Part shown: one piece after another, positions 1-8,476 of the stretch
Layout: every line of letters begins with the position of its first letter
Numbering within the stretch: position 1 is the stretch's first letter
DNA from: Candidatus Anaerobiospirillum pullicola
GTDB lineage: Bacteria > Pseudomonadota > Gammaproteobacteria > Enterobacterales > Succinivibrionaceae
Length of the DNA: 35,499 bases
Direction of reading: 5' to 3'
Assembly (NCBI GenBank): GCA_018884035.1
Contig: JAHLFE010000203.1
Location: forward strand, 1 to 35,499
Translations under genes and position numbers: made by a program
Notes under the pieces: model-generated
Database searches by the model: none
Seen by the model: the letters and a program-made list of their open reading frames with translations, nothing else
What the model was told of the DNA's origin: nothing

Positions 1-129
1 TCAGAGTTTGGTGGATAGGGCACCAACACTACTCCAAAGTTGGTCACGCAAAACGCCATCACATGGGGGGCCATGCTTGATCGCAGGGCGCTGCTGCTTT
101 TTGGTATCCACCAAACTCTGAGTAGAGCC
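1..129 (-). mobile_element. Repeat family A, copy 1 (MITE-like, cut by window edge)
   Basis: Read on the - strand this is almost identical to the copy at 11233-11369, with one difference seen over about 129 aligned bases. It ends at 129 with a terminal inverted repeat beginning GGCTCTACTCAGAGTTTGG; the other terminal repeat is cut by the window start after its inner part. It has no coding capacity of its own, so it is non-autonomous. The class assignment rests on the intact copy at 11233-11369. Confidence 0.8.
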
Positions 130-727
130 GAAAAACTTGGGAAAAGTCGCAAAACATGAGCTTTGCGCTGCACAAAAGTGTGCAGATATGCCATTCTAGG
201 CTTGTGCTGTGCACGGTTATTTTGCAGCAGAGCAAGGTGACCGCAACTATAGAATGGCTTATATAAGCCATGGCATACGCCTTGCACTTTGCGGCTCAAT
301 CGTTTCTACGACTTTCTTAGAGCACATGCTTAGCGCTAAAATGGCCGCAGAATGCTGTGGCGAGGAGCTTACGCTTAAAGCTAACTGGGACTAAACCGTG
401 CGCTTTCTCTTGCTGTTCTGGTGTCCAGAGGCGTATCAAGCTCCCTCCTAACGAGGTAAACCTTAAAGCCTGAGGTAAGTCTCCCCCTTTAAGGCAAGCC
501 CCTCAGATGAGACCACACTGTTTGCTCCTAATACTCCCCCCACACTCCGCTGCTTATTGAGCAACCTGCTTTTAAAGCAGCATAAGGCGCTCATCTACCA
601 CACCAAAGAGATCATGATTTCGGGCAAACACAGGGCCCCGCGCTTTTAGCATTGCGGTCTTGTTTTCAGCAATAGAGATCAGGACGTCACAACGGTCTTT
701 TGAGTTTGTTTTTTGGATCGCAACCGT
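130..727. other. Non-coding stretch with an 18-bp perfect palindrome
   Basis: I see no convincing gene. The short open frames here have no ribosome binding site and overlap the repeat. At 254-271 lies a perfect 18-bp palindrome, ATGGCTTATATAAGCCAT, flanked by a further inverted pair (TATGCCATTCTA at 186-197 against TAGAATGGC at 250-258). It could be an operator, the relic of an element end, or chance. Confidence 0.5.
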
Positions 728-744
728 AAAAAGGGCTCTTTGTT

Positions 745-1512
745 ATGTTAGTGACAATCGCTGTCATCATCATCGTGCTTGCGACGTTCATGCTGATCAT
801 CTACAACATGTATAGCGACTACATGTCACGCCGCGATGAAGACTTGCGCATCCTGTACACCCGCTGCCGCAATATTGTCTCCGAGACGGAAGAGCTGCTC
901 ATCAATCAGTATCAGCTGCCTTACTCCAAGACTATTGTGCTCATCTTGCGTAACCGCATCCTTAACGCTTTAAAGCGCATGAAAGGTGACCCTGCCGCTC
1001 GTGGTATTGAGGAGCGTATTGCCGAGCAGCAACGTCTGATTAATGACATTCAGGCCCACTACAAAGAAGATCTGGCTTTCCGCAATCCTGAGAACGATAA
1101 CATCGCCATTATGCAGCTGCGTACCATTCGCCGTCTGCGTAAGATCATCCAATCGGAGCTGCGTGCAGGCACTTCTGTGGACGTCAATCTCTGTCAAAAA
1201 GAAGACCGCCGCTTAAAGCTCTTAGTGCTTAAGATCAACATCTCCAACCTGATTCAAAACGTCACGGAGATGCGCCGCTTAAAGCAAGTGGGAAGCTGCC
1301 GCACGATGATCACCAAGGGCTTAGAGGTGATCCGCCGCTCTGGTATTAAGGACAACTGGCTGATGGACAAGTCCGATGTGCTGACGCAGATGTTGCACGA
1401 CTTAGAGAAGTCCGTGCGCGAGCGCTCACAAGAGGAAATGGAAAAGGCCAGCGAGAAGTCGGAGACCGATGCCGACCTCGAGGAGATCTTTGGCGACAAG
1501 AAAAAGTGGTAA
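745..1512 (+). CDS. Membrane-anchored helical protein of unknown function
   Basis: I do not recognise this 255-residue protein. Residues 3-21 form one strongly hydrophobic N-terminal segment (MLVTIAVIIIVLATFMLIIY), which suggests a signal anchor. The rest is rich in charged residues with Leu/Ile at heptad-like spacing, so it is probably a long helical or coiled-coil domain, and the last 35 residues are acidic (EEMEKASEKSETDADLEEIFGD). After a single anchor, the basic residues following the segment suggest that the bulk lies in the cytoplasm. The start has an AAAAAGGG ribosome binding site nine bases upstream. It stands alone, with non-coding sequence on both sides, so the context says nothing about its job. 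The codon use and length look like a real gene. Confidence 0.8.
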   Translation: MLVTIAVIIIVLATFMLIIYNMYSDYMSRRDEDLRILYTRCRNIVSETEELLINQYQLPYSKTIVLILRNRILNALKRMKGDPAARGIEERIAEQQRLINDIQAHYKEDLAFRNPENDNIAIMQLRTIRRLRKIIQSELRAGTSVDVNLCQKEDRRLKLLVLKINISNLIQNVTEMRRLKQVGSCRTMITKGLEVIRRSGIKDNWLMDKSDVLTQMLHDLEKSVRERSQEEMEKASEKSETDADLEEIFGDKKKW

Positions 1513-2628
1513 TAACCACTGCCGCCTTACCCGCCTCGTAAGCACCGCTGCTTATGCGCGCCGCGCTATTCTCAGGCGTATTTCTGACACCGTTTGTGCT
1601 GCAAAGCCAAGCGGTGTTTGTGTTTTTGGGGCTGGGCATGCCTGTTCACTACAATGGTAGATACCAGCGCTCGGCCCATATGCACTAACAGCCACCTTCC
1701 CTCTGGTCTTAAGTGCACTTACCACAAGAAGCCACGTCCCTGTGCAGGCTACAGTCACATTAAGCATGTACAAATGCTGTGCTCTTACACAAAGTAATGG
1801 CTTACTCCAAGTGCCGCTCTGGGCACATATGCTCTCTTGGTAAGGACAGCGCCTACCCAGAACAACACCAATGCTCAGTGCTGCGCCCGTCGCTCTGCTC
1901 AACTCTCAAGCCCTCATCTCTACTGTCTCTCCTTACTGAGTGCCCACTCAGCCTTTTCTCCGCTCGGCCAGCGCCTTCACTCACTGCTCCACAGAGGTTG
2001 ATGAATGGATTGAGCCCACCTACTACTCTTAGGTGGCTAACATTAAACGCCATAACCACAGCTCAAGTGCCTACCTACAGGTATAAGGCTACGTTGTGGT
2101 CTCCCCCAAACTCTGAGCAGAGCCCTATTACGCCAGCGCCGCCATGCTCCGCTACAAGCCAGTGCTCAGCTCACAGGTAGGTACAGCCATCCAACCTATC
2201 ATGAGAGCAGCCCTCCCCAGAGTGCACTCTGCTCTGGGATCACGCTTACAACTGGTGGAGGTGTACTCAGAGAGCTCTCTCAAAAAGCTCTCAGGGGGCA
2301 CGCTTACTCTTAGTGGCTGTGACGCACTCTACGCGCTTCTCCCTACAGCTCCGCCCTCTCGCTACGCCCTACCGTTTAGTCGCCCGCCAGCCCCTCCACG
2401 CTGCTGTCCCGTTAGCGCTTCTGTTCTCAACAGTTAGCTGCAACCCAAAAATAACCAACATAACGCCAGTCTCCCAGAGCTTGAGCAGCTGCAGCAGCCT
2501 TGCACTCTTTTGCCCTGAGCTTAAGCAGCTGCGCTCCCAAACAGAGCAACTTGCACTTTATTGCGCTTTGTCTTTGTGCATCGCTCCACAGGTGCAGTAA
2601 CAAAATGTGAATTTGCTTACAATACGGT
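1513..2628. other. 1.1-kb stretch without a recognisable gene
   Basis: Open frames exist on both strands, but none has a ribosome binding site and their translations are Cys/Ser/Pro-rich with no family resemblance. The stretch contains a lone terminal-repeat-like sequence of family A at 2105-2124 and two similar Leu/Gln-codon-like segments around 2477-2535. It could be decayed coding or element sequence, but no parent gene can be named. Confidence 0.5.
2105..2124. repeat. Solo terminal-repeat-like relic of family A
   Basis: The sequence CCCAAACTCTGAGCAGAGCC matches the outer terminal inverted repeat of family A (CCAAACTCTGAGtAGAGCC in copy 1) apart from one base, but no second terminus or body is recognisable nearby. 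It is probably the remnant of a decayed copy; a chance match to 18-19 bases is unlikely but not excluded. Confidence 0.45.
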
Positions 2629-2650
2629 CATTATGTCCCTCTCCATAATG
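2629..2650. promoter_or_regulatory. Inverted repeat upstream of lutA, candidate operator
   Basis: CATTATG and CATAATG form a perfect 7-bp inverted repeat with an 8-base spacer, centred about 55 bases upstream of the -10 proposed at 2691. The dyad size suits a dimeric regulator. Lactate-utilisation operons are commonly controlled by GntR-type repressors (LutR, LldR), but the site is not a clear match to a published consensus, so the regulator is unknown. Confidence 0.35.
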
Positions 2651-2666
2651 GCATACTGTGCACCAC

Positions 2667-2696
2667 TTTAAGGCAGCACCTCCCTTCTGCTATGAT
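2667..2696 (+). promoter_or_regulatory. Candidate extended -10 promoter for the lut operon
   Basis: TGCTATGAT at 2688-2696 fits an extended -10 element (TGnTATAAT with one change). The -35 position (TTTAAG, 2667-2672) is poor, which is usual for extended -10 promoters. The predicted start near 2703 leaves an untranslated leader of about 75 bases before the lutA ATG. Confidence 0.4.
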
Positions 2697-2776
2697 ACCT
2701 ACCAAGTCACAACCTGCCCCGCTTTATGGGCGTAGAGATAACTTTCATCTTTGGTGTCTGGGTCTGTCCCTCTACT

Positions 2777-3532
2777 ATGAGTTCTGTCAACTTCTTTGCT
2801 ACCTGCATGGGCGCCACCGCCTTGCAGGAGAGCACCATTAGCGCCATTAAGCTCTTACAACACTGCGGCGCCCACGTTATCTTTAAGAAAAAGCAAACCT
2901 GCTGCGGCCAACCTGCCTTTAATACCGGCTATCCTCAAGACGCCAAAGAGATCGCTCTCTATAACATCACTCTCTTTAGCGATAACGACTACCCCATCGT
3001 CGTCCCAGCTGGCTCCTGTGCTGGCCTCATGGGCAAAGAATACCCAGAGCTCTTTGCTCACGACAGCGCCGAGACCCGTGCCATGGTCGAGCGCTTCTGC
3101 GCGCGCGTGCTGGATGAGTCCCAATACCTCATCGACGTCCTTAAGGTCGATCTCAGCGACCAAGATAAAGGCGCGCCACTTGACGTGACCTTTCACGTCA
3201 GCTGCCACAGCCTGCGCGTACAGCAATGCATCCCCCAGCAAAAGGCCCTCCTCAAGCAGCTCAAAAACGTCAACTACATCGAGCTGCCTTACGAGGAAGA
3301 GTGCTGCGGCTTTGGTGGAACCTTCTCGGTGATGGAGCCAGAAATCTCTAATGCCATTGTCTCCGAGAAGATCAAGCACATCAAAGAGACTGGCGTTAAG
3401 GTCGTTGTGGCAGCAGATAATGGCTGCATCCTCAATATCTCCGGCGCCCTGCAAAAGCAAGGCATTACCGACATCAAGGTCATCTCCCTCTATGACTTTG
3501 TCTTAAAGCGCATCACCGGCGAAGCGCTGTAA
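2777..3532 (+). CDS. lutA: Lactate utilisation protein A (LutA, CCG-domain Fe-S subunit)
   Basis: LutA is one subunit of the cytoplasmic LutABC complex that oxidises L-lactate to pyruvate. The 251-residue product has the two cysteine-rich CCG domains of the family (shared with GlpC and heterodisulfide reductase B): QTCCGQPAFN near residue 40 and EEECCGFGG near residue 175, with the accompanying GSCAG and SCHSLR motifs. I chose ATG 2777 because homologues start just before the conserved FFATCMGA segment; an in-frame ATG at 2726 would add 17 residues that look like leader sequence. Neither start has a strong ribosome binding site. It is the first gene of lutA-lutB-lutC, but an unusual 170-base gap with tandem repeats separates it from lutB. 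Confidence 0.92.
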   Translation: MSSVNFFATCMGATALQESTISAIKLLQHCGAHVIFKKKQTCCGQPAFNTGYPQDAKEIALYNITLFSDNDYPIVVPAGSCAGLMGKEYPELFAHDSAETRAMVERFCARVLDESQYLIDVLKVDLSDQDKGAPLDVTFHVSCHSLRVQQCIPQQKALLKQLKNVNYIELPYEEECCGFGGTFSVMEPEISNAIVSEKIKHIKETGVKVVVAADNGCILNISGALQKQGITDIKVISLYDFVLKRITGEAL

Positions 3533-3545
3533 GCGCAAACGAGCA

Positions 3546-3623
3546 CTGTAGATAGCCCAGTACGCTGTTGACAGCACAATATGCTGTAGACAGCAGCAGT
3601 GCGCTGCTGATAGCAGCACTACG
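3546..3623. repeat. Four tandem 19-20 bp repeats between lutA and lutB
   Basis: Units at 3546-3564, 3565-3583, 3584-3603 and 3604-3623 share the pattern CTGYWGAYAGC followed by a more variable part ending in RYG. Each core is nearly palindromic (GCTGTTGACAGC at 3564-3575 is perfect). The array sits in the operon's internal gap. It may form hairpins in the mRNA, bind a regulator, or simply be slippage-generated. Confidence 0.75.
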
Positions 3624-3702
3624 CAGTCAAGCGCAGCACTCTTGGCTCTTTGCTTTTGTCGGCTCTGTAAGCATTTGTAGGAAAAGGCAGCACAGACACA
3701 GT

Positions 3703-5250
3703 ATGGCTAGCTTGCAACAGTACACCACCGCCAATGGTGGCGCTACCATTATTAACTCGCAGCGGCAGCAGGATAGCGCCGCCGCTAGTGCGCGCTTAGC
3801 GCACACCCGCATCGACCACGCCGAGATCGTGCACGACAAACTGCACGATAAGCAGATGCGCACCAATCTCACCTCGGCCATGCATACCCTGCAACACAAT
3901 CGCAGCAACCTCATTACCCATCACTATATGGATTGGCAGGGACTGCGCACGCAGGCACAAAGCGTCAAAAACAACGCGCTCATGAACTTAGGCGAGCGCC
4001 TCACCACCTTTGAGCAAAACGCCAGCAAAAACGGCATTAAAGTACATTGGGCTTCTACCCCTGAAGAAGCCTGCGCCGTGATCTACGAGATCATTAAAGC
4101 CAATGGCATCGAACACGTGCTCAAAGGTAAGTCGATGGCCTCAGAGGAAATCGGCCTCAATAACTACCTGCGCCAGCGCGGTGTGATTGCCGAAGAGACC
4201 GACTTAGGTGAGCTCATCTTACAGCTTAACCACGAGACGCCAGTACACATCGTGGTACCCGCCATTCACCGCAATCGCTACGAGGTCGGCCGCATCTTTG
4301 CCGCTAACCTCCATGTAGCAGACGAACACGATCCGGAGAAGCTGAACGCCATTGCTCGAGAGCACTTACGTCACGAGTTTGCTGGCCTGAAGCTGGGTAT
4401 CTCCGGAGTTAACTTTGCCTTAGCGCAAGAAGGTGGCATCTGGCTCATCGAAAATGAGGGTAACGGCCGCATGTGCACTACCGCTCCTGATATCCATGTG
4501 GCTATCTGCGGTATAGAAAAGGTCGTGGGCTCCTTAGATGATGCCGCCACCTTAATGCACCTGCTGACACCATCGGCTACAGGTCAGTTTATTCCTGCCT
4601 ACCAAAACATTATCACCGGCCCGCGTAAGGACGATGAGCTCGATGGCCCGAAAGAAGTCCACGTGGTACTCTTTGATCACAACCGCAGCCACATGCTGCA
4701 AGATGAGGACTTCTATCAGGCGCTGCGCTGTATCCGCTGCGGCTGCTGCATGAACTTCTGCCCTGTCTATGACAAGATCGGCGGTCACTCCTACCAGACC
4801 ACTTACCCAGGCCCAATCGGTGAGGTTATTTCCCCATCACTCTTTGGCTTAGATGAGGTTGGTGACATCTTAAGCTTCTGCTCGCAATGCAAGCGCTGCT
4901 CAGAGGTGTGCCCAGAGCGTATTCCTCTGGCTGATCTGATTCGTACCCTGCGTGCCTTTAAGTGCAAGCAGATTGCTGATCAGCACCGCACTGCGCTCTT
5001 ACAAGGCTACCACGAGAACAAAGAGGACAAGGCCAAGAGCCTCGCCATAAAGATGTTTACCAAGGCGGCGACCAACGGCACCCTCTGGCATTTTGCCTTA
5101 GGTAAGGCCTACACCATGAACTTCTTTATGAAGCGCTTTGGCTATATGATGCCTCTTGCTAGCCAGTGGACGAAGTTTAAGAGCCTGCCAGAGATTCGTG
5201 ATAACTTCTTTGCCCAAGTCGCAAAGCTCAAGGACGTGGAGATCAAGTAG
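3703..5250 (+). CDS. lutB: Lactate utilisation protein B (LutB, ferredoxin-type Fe-S subunit)
   Basis: LutB is the iron-sulfur and LUD-domain subunit of the lactate oxidation complex. The LUD domain fills roughly residues 60-300 (KGKSMASEEIGLN, NEGNGRMCTT). Two 4Fe-4S motifs follow: CIRCGCCMNFCP near residue 343 and CSQCKRCSEVCPERIP near residue 392. The length is 515 residues against about 470 in B. subtilis; the extra sequence is a Gln/Ala-rich N-terminus. The open frame continues 45 codons further upstream, but that part is in the tandem repeat region. ATG 3703, preceded by AGGAAAAGG at a rather long distance, fits the family better, though the exact start is uncertain. Its stop overlaps the lutC start by one base. 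A close paralogue lies at 6788-8467. Confidence 0.92.
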   Translation: MASLQQYTTANGGATIINSQRQQDSAAASARLAHTRIDHAEIVHDKLHDKQMRTNLTSAMHTLQHNRSNLITHHYMDWQGLRTQAQSVKNNALMNLGERLTTFEQNASKNGIKVHWASTPEEACAVIYEIIKANGIEHVLKGKSMASEEIGLNNYLRQRGVIAEETDLGELILQLNHETPVHIVVPAIHRNRYEVGRIFAANLHVADEHDPEKLNAIAREHLRHEFAGLKLGISGVNFALAQEGGIWLIENEGNGRMCTTAPDIHVAICGIEKVVGSLDDAATLMHLLTPSATGQFIPAYQNIITGPRKDDELDGPKEVHVVLFDHNRSHMLQDEDFYQALRCIRCGCCMNFCPVYDKIGGHSYQTTYPGPIGEVISPSLFGLDEVGDILSFCSQCKRCSEVCPERIPLADLIRTLRAFKCKQIADQHRTALLQGYHENKEDKAKSLAIKMFTKAATNGTLWHFALGKAYTMNFFMKRFGYMMPLASQWTKFKSLPEIRDNFFAQVAKLKDVEIK

Positions 5251-5990
5251 TGAGCATCATTGATGATATCAGCCGTCGCAGCCGTGAAAAGATCTTAGCG
5301 GCAGTGGCTCAGGGCTACCACGATCCTGAGATTAAGAGCACGCCTTTACCTGACCCTGTGTGCCATGTGCGCCTCATTCATGAGGGTGAGACGGCCGAGG
5401 AGGTCGCAGCTTACAGTGAGGAGCAAGCCCAAGCGGCGGCGCACAGTGGTCGTAAGGTGGATTTGCTGGCCACCTTTAAGAGCAATGTGATCGCCAATAA
5501 GTTTGACCTGCATGAGTGCACGGAAAAGGAGCTCATGGCGACCATTAACGGCATCTTAAAAGAGCGCCACGTGCAAAGCCTGATGTACCCACGCAACTTG
5601 GGACTTAAGGTTGAGAAGCTGCAAGCTCCAGAGAAGATTTGCTTTGATCGCAGTGTGGACGAGGCCAGCATGCGCGAGCAGGTGTTTCACACCGATGCCT
5701 CAATCATTAACTGTGAGCTGGGCGTAGCCAGCCATGGTGTGGTTATGGTGTGCTCGTCCCCAGAGCAGCCACGCCTGCTGTCTTTAGCGATGCCAACCTG
5801 CATTATGCTGCTGCACAAAGAGAAGCTGGTAGAGAGCCTTATTACAGGCTTACACACCATGAAAGCCAATCATGAGACGTTGCCTACCAATATTCTCTAC
5901 ATTGCGGGGCCATCGCGTACCTCGGATATCGAGCTCATTACGGTGTTTGGCGTGCACGGCCCTCAACAAGTGCACTTGGTGCTGTACTAA
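5250..5990 (+). CDS. lutC: Lactate utilisation protein C (LutC, LUD-domain subunit)
   Basis: LutC is the third subunit of the LutABC lactate-oxidising complex. The 246-residue protein is a LUD-domain protein, with the family's C-terminal signature AGPSRTSDIE followed by GVHGPQQVHLVLY, and the segment ELGVASHGVVMV. The start is a GTG overlapping the last base of the lutB TAG stop (TAGTG), with GGAG about ten bases upstream inside lutB, so LutB and LutC are very probably translationally coupled. An ATG start is not available nearby. A weak hairpin (ACCCAC/GTGGGT, 6007-6028) lies just downstream but has no U-tract, so it is not a clear terminator and the lutB paralogue may be read through. Confidence 0.92.
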   Translation: MSIIDDISRRSREKILAAVAQGYHDPEIKSTPLPDPVCHVRLIHEGETAEEVAAYSEEQAQAAAHSGRKVDLLATFKSNVIANKFDLHECTEKELMATINGILKERHVQSLMYPRNLGLKVEKLQAPEKICFDRSVDEASMREQVFHTDASIINCELGVASHGVVMVCSSPEQPRLLSLAMPTCIMLLHKEKLVESLITGLHTMKANHETLPTNILYIAGPSRTSDIELITVFGVHGPQQVHLVLY

Positions 5991-6341
5991 AGCAGAAGAT
6001 GGTTAGACCCACGGTTCATGCTGTGGGTTGCGCCTGCAGCAAGCTACGCTTTCCCCTGCCACCGCTCCTGCACCTACAAGGGAATGGCAATGGACTTTTA
6101 GTCGCTGGCCTTACCCTTAAGGATGGCCTCAGGCTCCTACCCTTGTAGTGACAGGAGGACATGCCCTCAAGAAAGCCCGCTACGTTACACCAAGAGGTCT
6201 GGAGCAACACAGCTACTCTCAGGGCTGGGTTTAAGAGCAAAGGGCACAACTGCAACGGCAGCGCAAAAGCGGCAGCGCTAATGATGCTCTAATAAGCACC
6301 TGCCACGTCCCATGGGCCGCCCGAGCCTAATCTTAAGCGAG
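5991..6341. other. Spacer after lutC, no gene seen
   Basis: It contains a small hairpin (6007-6028) and no frame with a ribosome binding site. The end, around 6235-6280, reads as a basic Ala/Lys/Gln-rich tail in one + frame that stops shortly before repeat B copy 1. This resembles the tail of the short ORF before repeat B copy 2 (23313-23390), so it may be a relic of the same kind of gene. Confidence 0.35.
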
Positions 6342-6525
6342 AGCGTTTACCCCTTGTGCCTTCAAAGTATTTTCCCCTATGTTATTGGCTTAAAATCGGT
6401 CTTTTAGGTGGGTTTAAGTCCCTTGATGCATAAACCTGATATGGGGCGTCGCGCGTCGCTACCGCGACGTATCTTAAGGTAGGTTAATGGCAAGTAGCTG
6501 TGCTCACACCTGAGGAAAACATCCT
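6342..6525 (+). repeat. Repeat family B, copy 1
   Basis: About 185 bases that match 23414-23600 nearly throughout, in the same orientation. Shared blocks include CTTCAAAGTATTTT, CGGCTTAAAATCGG (TGG.. in this copy), a perfect hairpin CGTCGC-TACC-GCGACG near 6460-6475, ACGTATCTTAAG and GGTTAATGGCAAGT. It has no open frame of its own. It could be the end of an insertion sequence, a non-autonomous element or a structured RNA. The 262 bases from its end to lutB2 hold no gene, only a short CCA-rich run at 6715-6735. Confidence 0.75.
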
Positions 6526-6787
6526 CGTCAGAACGACATGCAAACATCTGGGGCCTCCCGCGACTTCAGGGTAAGCTTTAACCCCAGAGGTCGCACCTGC
6601 GGGTGACTCTCTTTGGCCATATTGCAAGTGCATGCTAAGACCAGCCCGTAGAGCTGAGCCATTACCCCAACGCCACTCAATACCACTCTCACGTCGCACT
6701 CAGTAGCACCAAGCCACCACCACCACTACCACTCCAACAACTCCCACAGCACTTAAGCGCCCACTCTCACACACGGACAAAGGCACC

Positions 6788-8467
6788 ATGTACCCACGAA
6801 ACTCATTACCCCGCCGTCTGCGTCACGCCGGTGCTATCTACTCAGGGCACGCTCTTAAGTCCAATGGTGCCGTTTCCATGTCGCAGCGAGCCAATCTCAC
6901 TTCTCACGGCGCGGTGGCGTCCTCGTCCTTTACGCTCCGCTCTCGCCACAAGCTCTCGGTGCGCTTAGCCCAGCGCCGCCAAGCACGACAACTGCGCCTC
7001 CAGCACCAGCAAATCGTGCACGAAAAGCTTCACGATAAGCAGCTGCGCACCAATCTCATTACCGCTCTACACCTGATGCAAGGCGGACGGCAATACACCA
7101 TTGACCACAAAATGGTGGACTGGCAAGGCCTGCGCTGCCACGCCCAAGCCATTAAAGGCCAAACGCTACAGCAGCTACCACAGATGCTGGAAGAGTTTGA
7201 GCGCAATGCCACCGCCAATGGCATCAAAGTACACTACGCCCAAGACTCCAATGACGTTTGCACCATTTTGCTGGAGCTCATGCAAGCCAATCACGTCAGA
7301 CACGTGATCAAGGGCAAGTCCATGGTGGCCGAGGAAATTGGCCTCAATGAGTTTCTGCGTGCCCATGGTGTGGACTTAGAGGCCTCAGACTTAGGCGACC
7401 TCATTGTCCACCTCATGGATGAGCCGCCAGTGCATATCTTAGGGCCGTCGCTGCACCTGAATCGTCACCAAATCGGTCAGGTCTTTGCCGCCAAGCTCCA
7501 CGTCCCTGTAGCCTGCGAAATCGAAAAGCTGAACGCCATTGCCCGCGACCACTTGCGTCAGGGCTTTGCTCATCTCAAGATGGGTCTTTCGGGAGTGAAC
7601 TTTGCCGCCGTGAAAGAGGGCGCCATTTGGCTGGTAGAAAACGAGGGCAATGGCCGCATGTGCACCACCAGCCCTGATATCTACGTCGCCTTATGCGGTA
7701 TTGAGAAGCTGGTACCGGACTTAGACAGTGCAGCGGCTTTAAGTCATATCCTGACGCCATCGGCCAATGGTCAGTTTATTCCCGCCTACAGCAACATTAT
7801 CACAGGGCCGCGCAAGGAAGGTGAGCTCGACGGCCCTAAAGAAGTGCACGTCATTCTTATCGACAATGGTCGCACCAACGTCTATGCCCACCAAACGATG
7901 CAGGCCGCACTACGCTGCATTCGCTGCAGCGCCTGCATGAACTTCTGCCCTGTCTTTGATAAGCTCGGCGGCCATGCCTATCTCACCACTTACCCAGGCC
8001 CGATTGGTGAGGTCATCTCCCCACTGATGCACGGAATGGAGAGCACGGGCCATATCCTCTCGTTTTGTACCTTATGCGGCCGCTGTGAGCAAGTCTGCCC
8101 TGAGCGCATTCCGCTGATGCACCTCATTCGGCAGCTACGCGCACAACAGCATGCGGCCTCTGCAAGCAGCACTGACACTGCCGCAAAGAGCAGTGCGGGC
8201 GCGACGGGCACGGCAGACAAGCACGCTCCACAAGTGCAGCATGCCCACGCCAAAGCAGCTTTTTTCAAGCTCTTTACGCAGGCCGCGACCAATGGCACCT
8301 TATGGAGCCTCATGGTGAATAAGGCCCACACGCTCGATTTCTTACTGCAGCGCTTGGGGCCGGTCATGCCAGTGACCAAGGCATGGGCACAATACAAGGA
8401 TCTGCCGTCGATTAGCCACAACTTGCTCCATGAGGTGAGCAAGCTCAAGGACGTCGAAGTACAGTAA
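6788..8467 (+). CDS. Second LutB-like iron-sulfur LUD protein (orphan paralogue)
   Basis: This 559-residue protein aligns with LutB at 3703-5250 over nearly its full length and shares long identical stretches (GNGRMCTT, GQFIPAY, NIITGPRK, TYPGPIGEVISP). Both ferredoxin motifs are intact: CIRCSACMNFCP near residue 377 and CTLCGRCEQVCPERIP near residue 427. It differs by a longer basic N-terminus and an Ala/Ser/Thr-rich linker of about 35 residues around residue 460. ATG 6788 has AAAGG just upstream; an in-frame ATG at 6878 is an alternative. No second lutA or lutC is nearby. It may replace LutB in the same complex, serve another 2-hydroxyacid, or act with partners elsewhere; the sequence does not decide. 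A strong terminator follows. Confidence 0.88.
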   Translation: MYPRNSLPRRLRHAGAIYSGHALKSNGAVSMSQRANLTSHGAVASSSFTLRSRHKLSVRLAQRRQARQLRLQHQQIVHEKLHDKQLRTNLITALHLMQGGRQYTIDHKMVDWQGLRCHAQAIKGQTLQQLPQMLEEFERNATANGIKVHYAQDSNDVCTILLELMQANHVRHVIKGKSMVAEEIGLNEFLRAHGVDLEASDLGDLIVHLMDEPPVHILGPSLHLNRHQIGQVFAAKLHVPVACEIEKLNAIARDHLRQGFAHLKMGLSGVNFAAVKEGAIWLVENEGNGRMCTTSPDIYVALCGIEKLVPDLDSAAALSHILTPSANGQFIPAYSNIITGPRKEGELDGPKEVHVILIDNGRTNVYAHQTMQAALRCIRCSACMNFCPVFDKLGGHAYLTTYPGPIGEVISPLMHGMESTGHILSFCTLCGRCEQVCPERIPLMHLIRQLRAQQHAASASSTDTAAKSSAGATGTADKHAPQVQHAHAKAAFFKLFTQAATNGTLWSLMVNKAHTLDFLLQRLGPVMPVTKAWAQYKDLPSISHNLLHEVSKLKDVEVQ

Positions 8468-8476
8468 GCGCGCATG

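Noticed and set aside
1552-2600. Several open frames of 95-133 residues on both strands
   Set aside because: No start signals, biased Cys/Ser/Pro composition and mutual overlap; probably chance or decayed sequence.
2855-3460. 201-residue - strand open frame opposite lutA
   Set aside because: It is the antisense shadow of lutA, which has clear CCG motifs in the + frame.
3546-3623. CRISPR array between lutA and lutB
   Set aside because: The units are directly adjacent without unique spacers and there are no cas genes; it is a simple tandem repeat.
6007-6028. Terminator after lutC
   Set aside because: A six-pair hairpin is present but no U-tract follows, so termination there is not supported.
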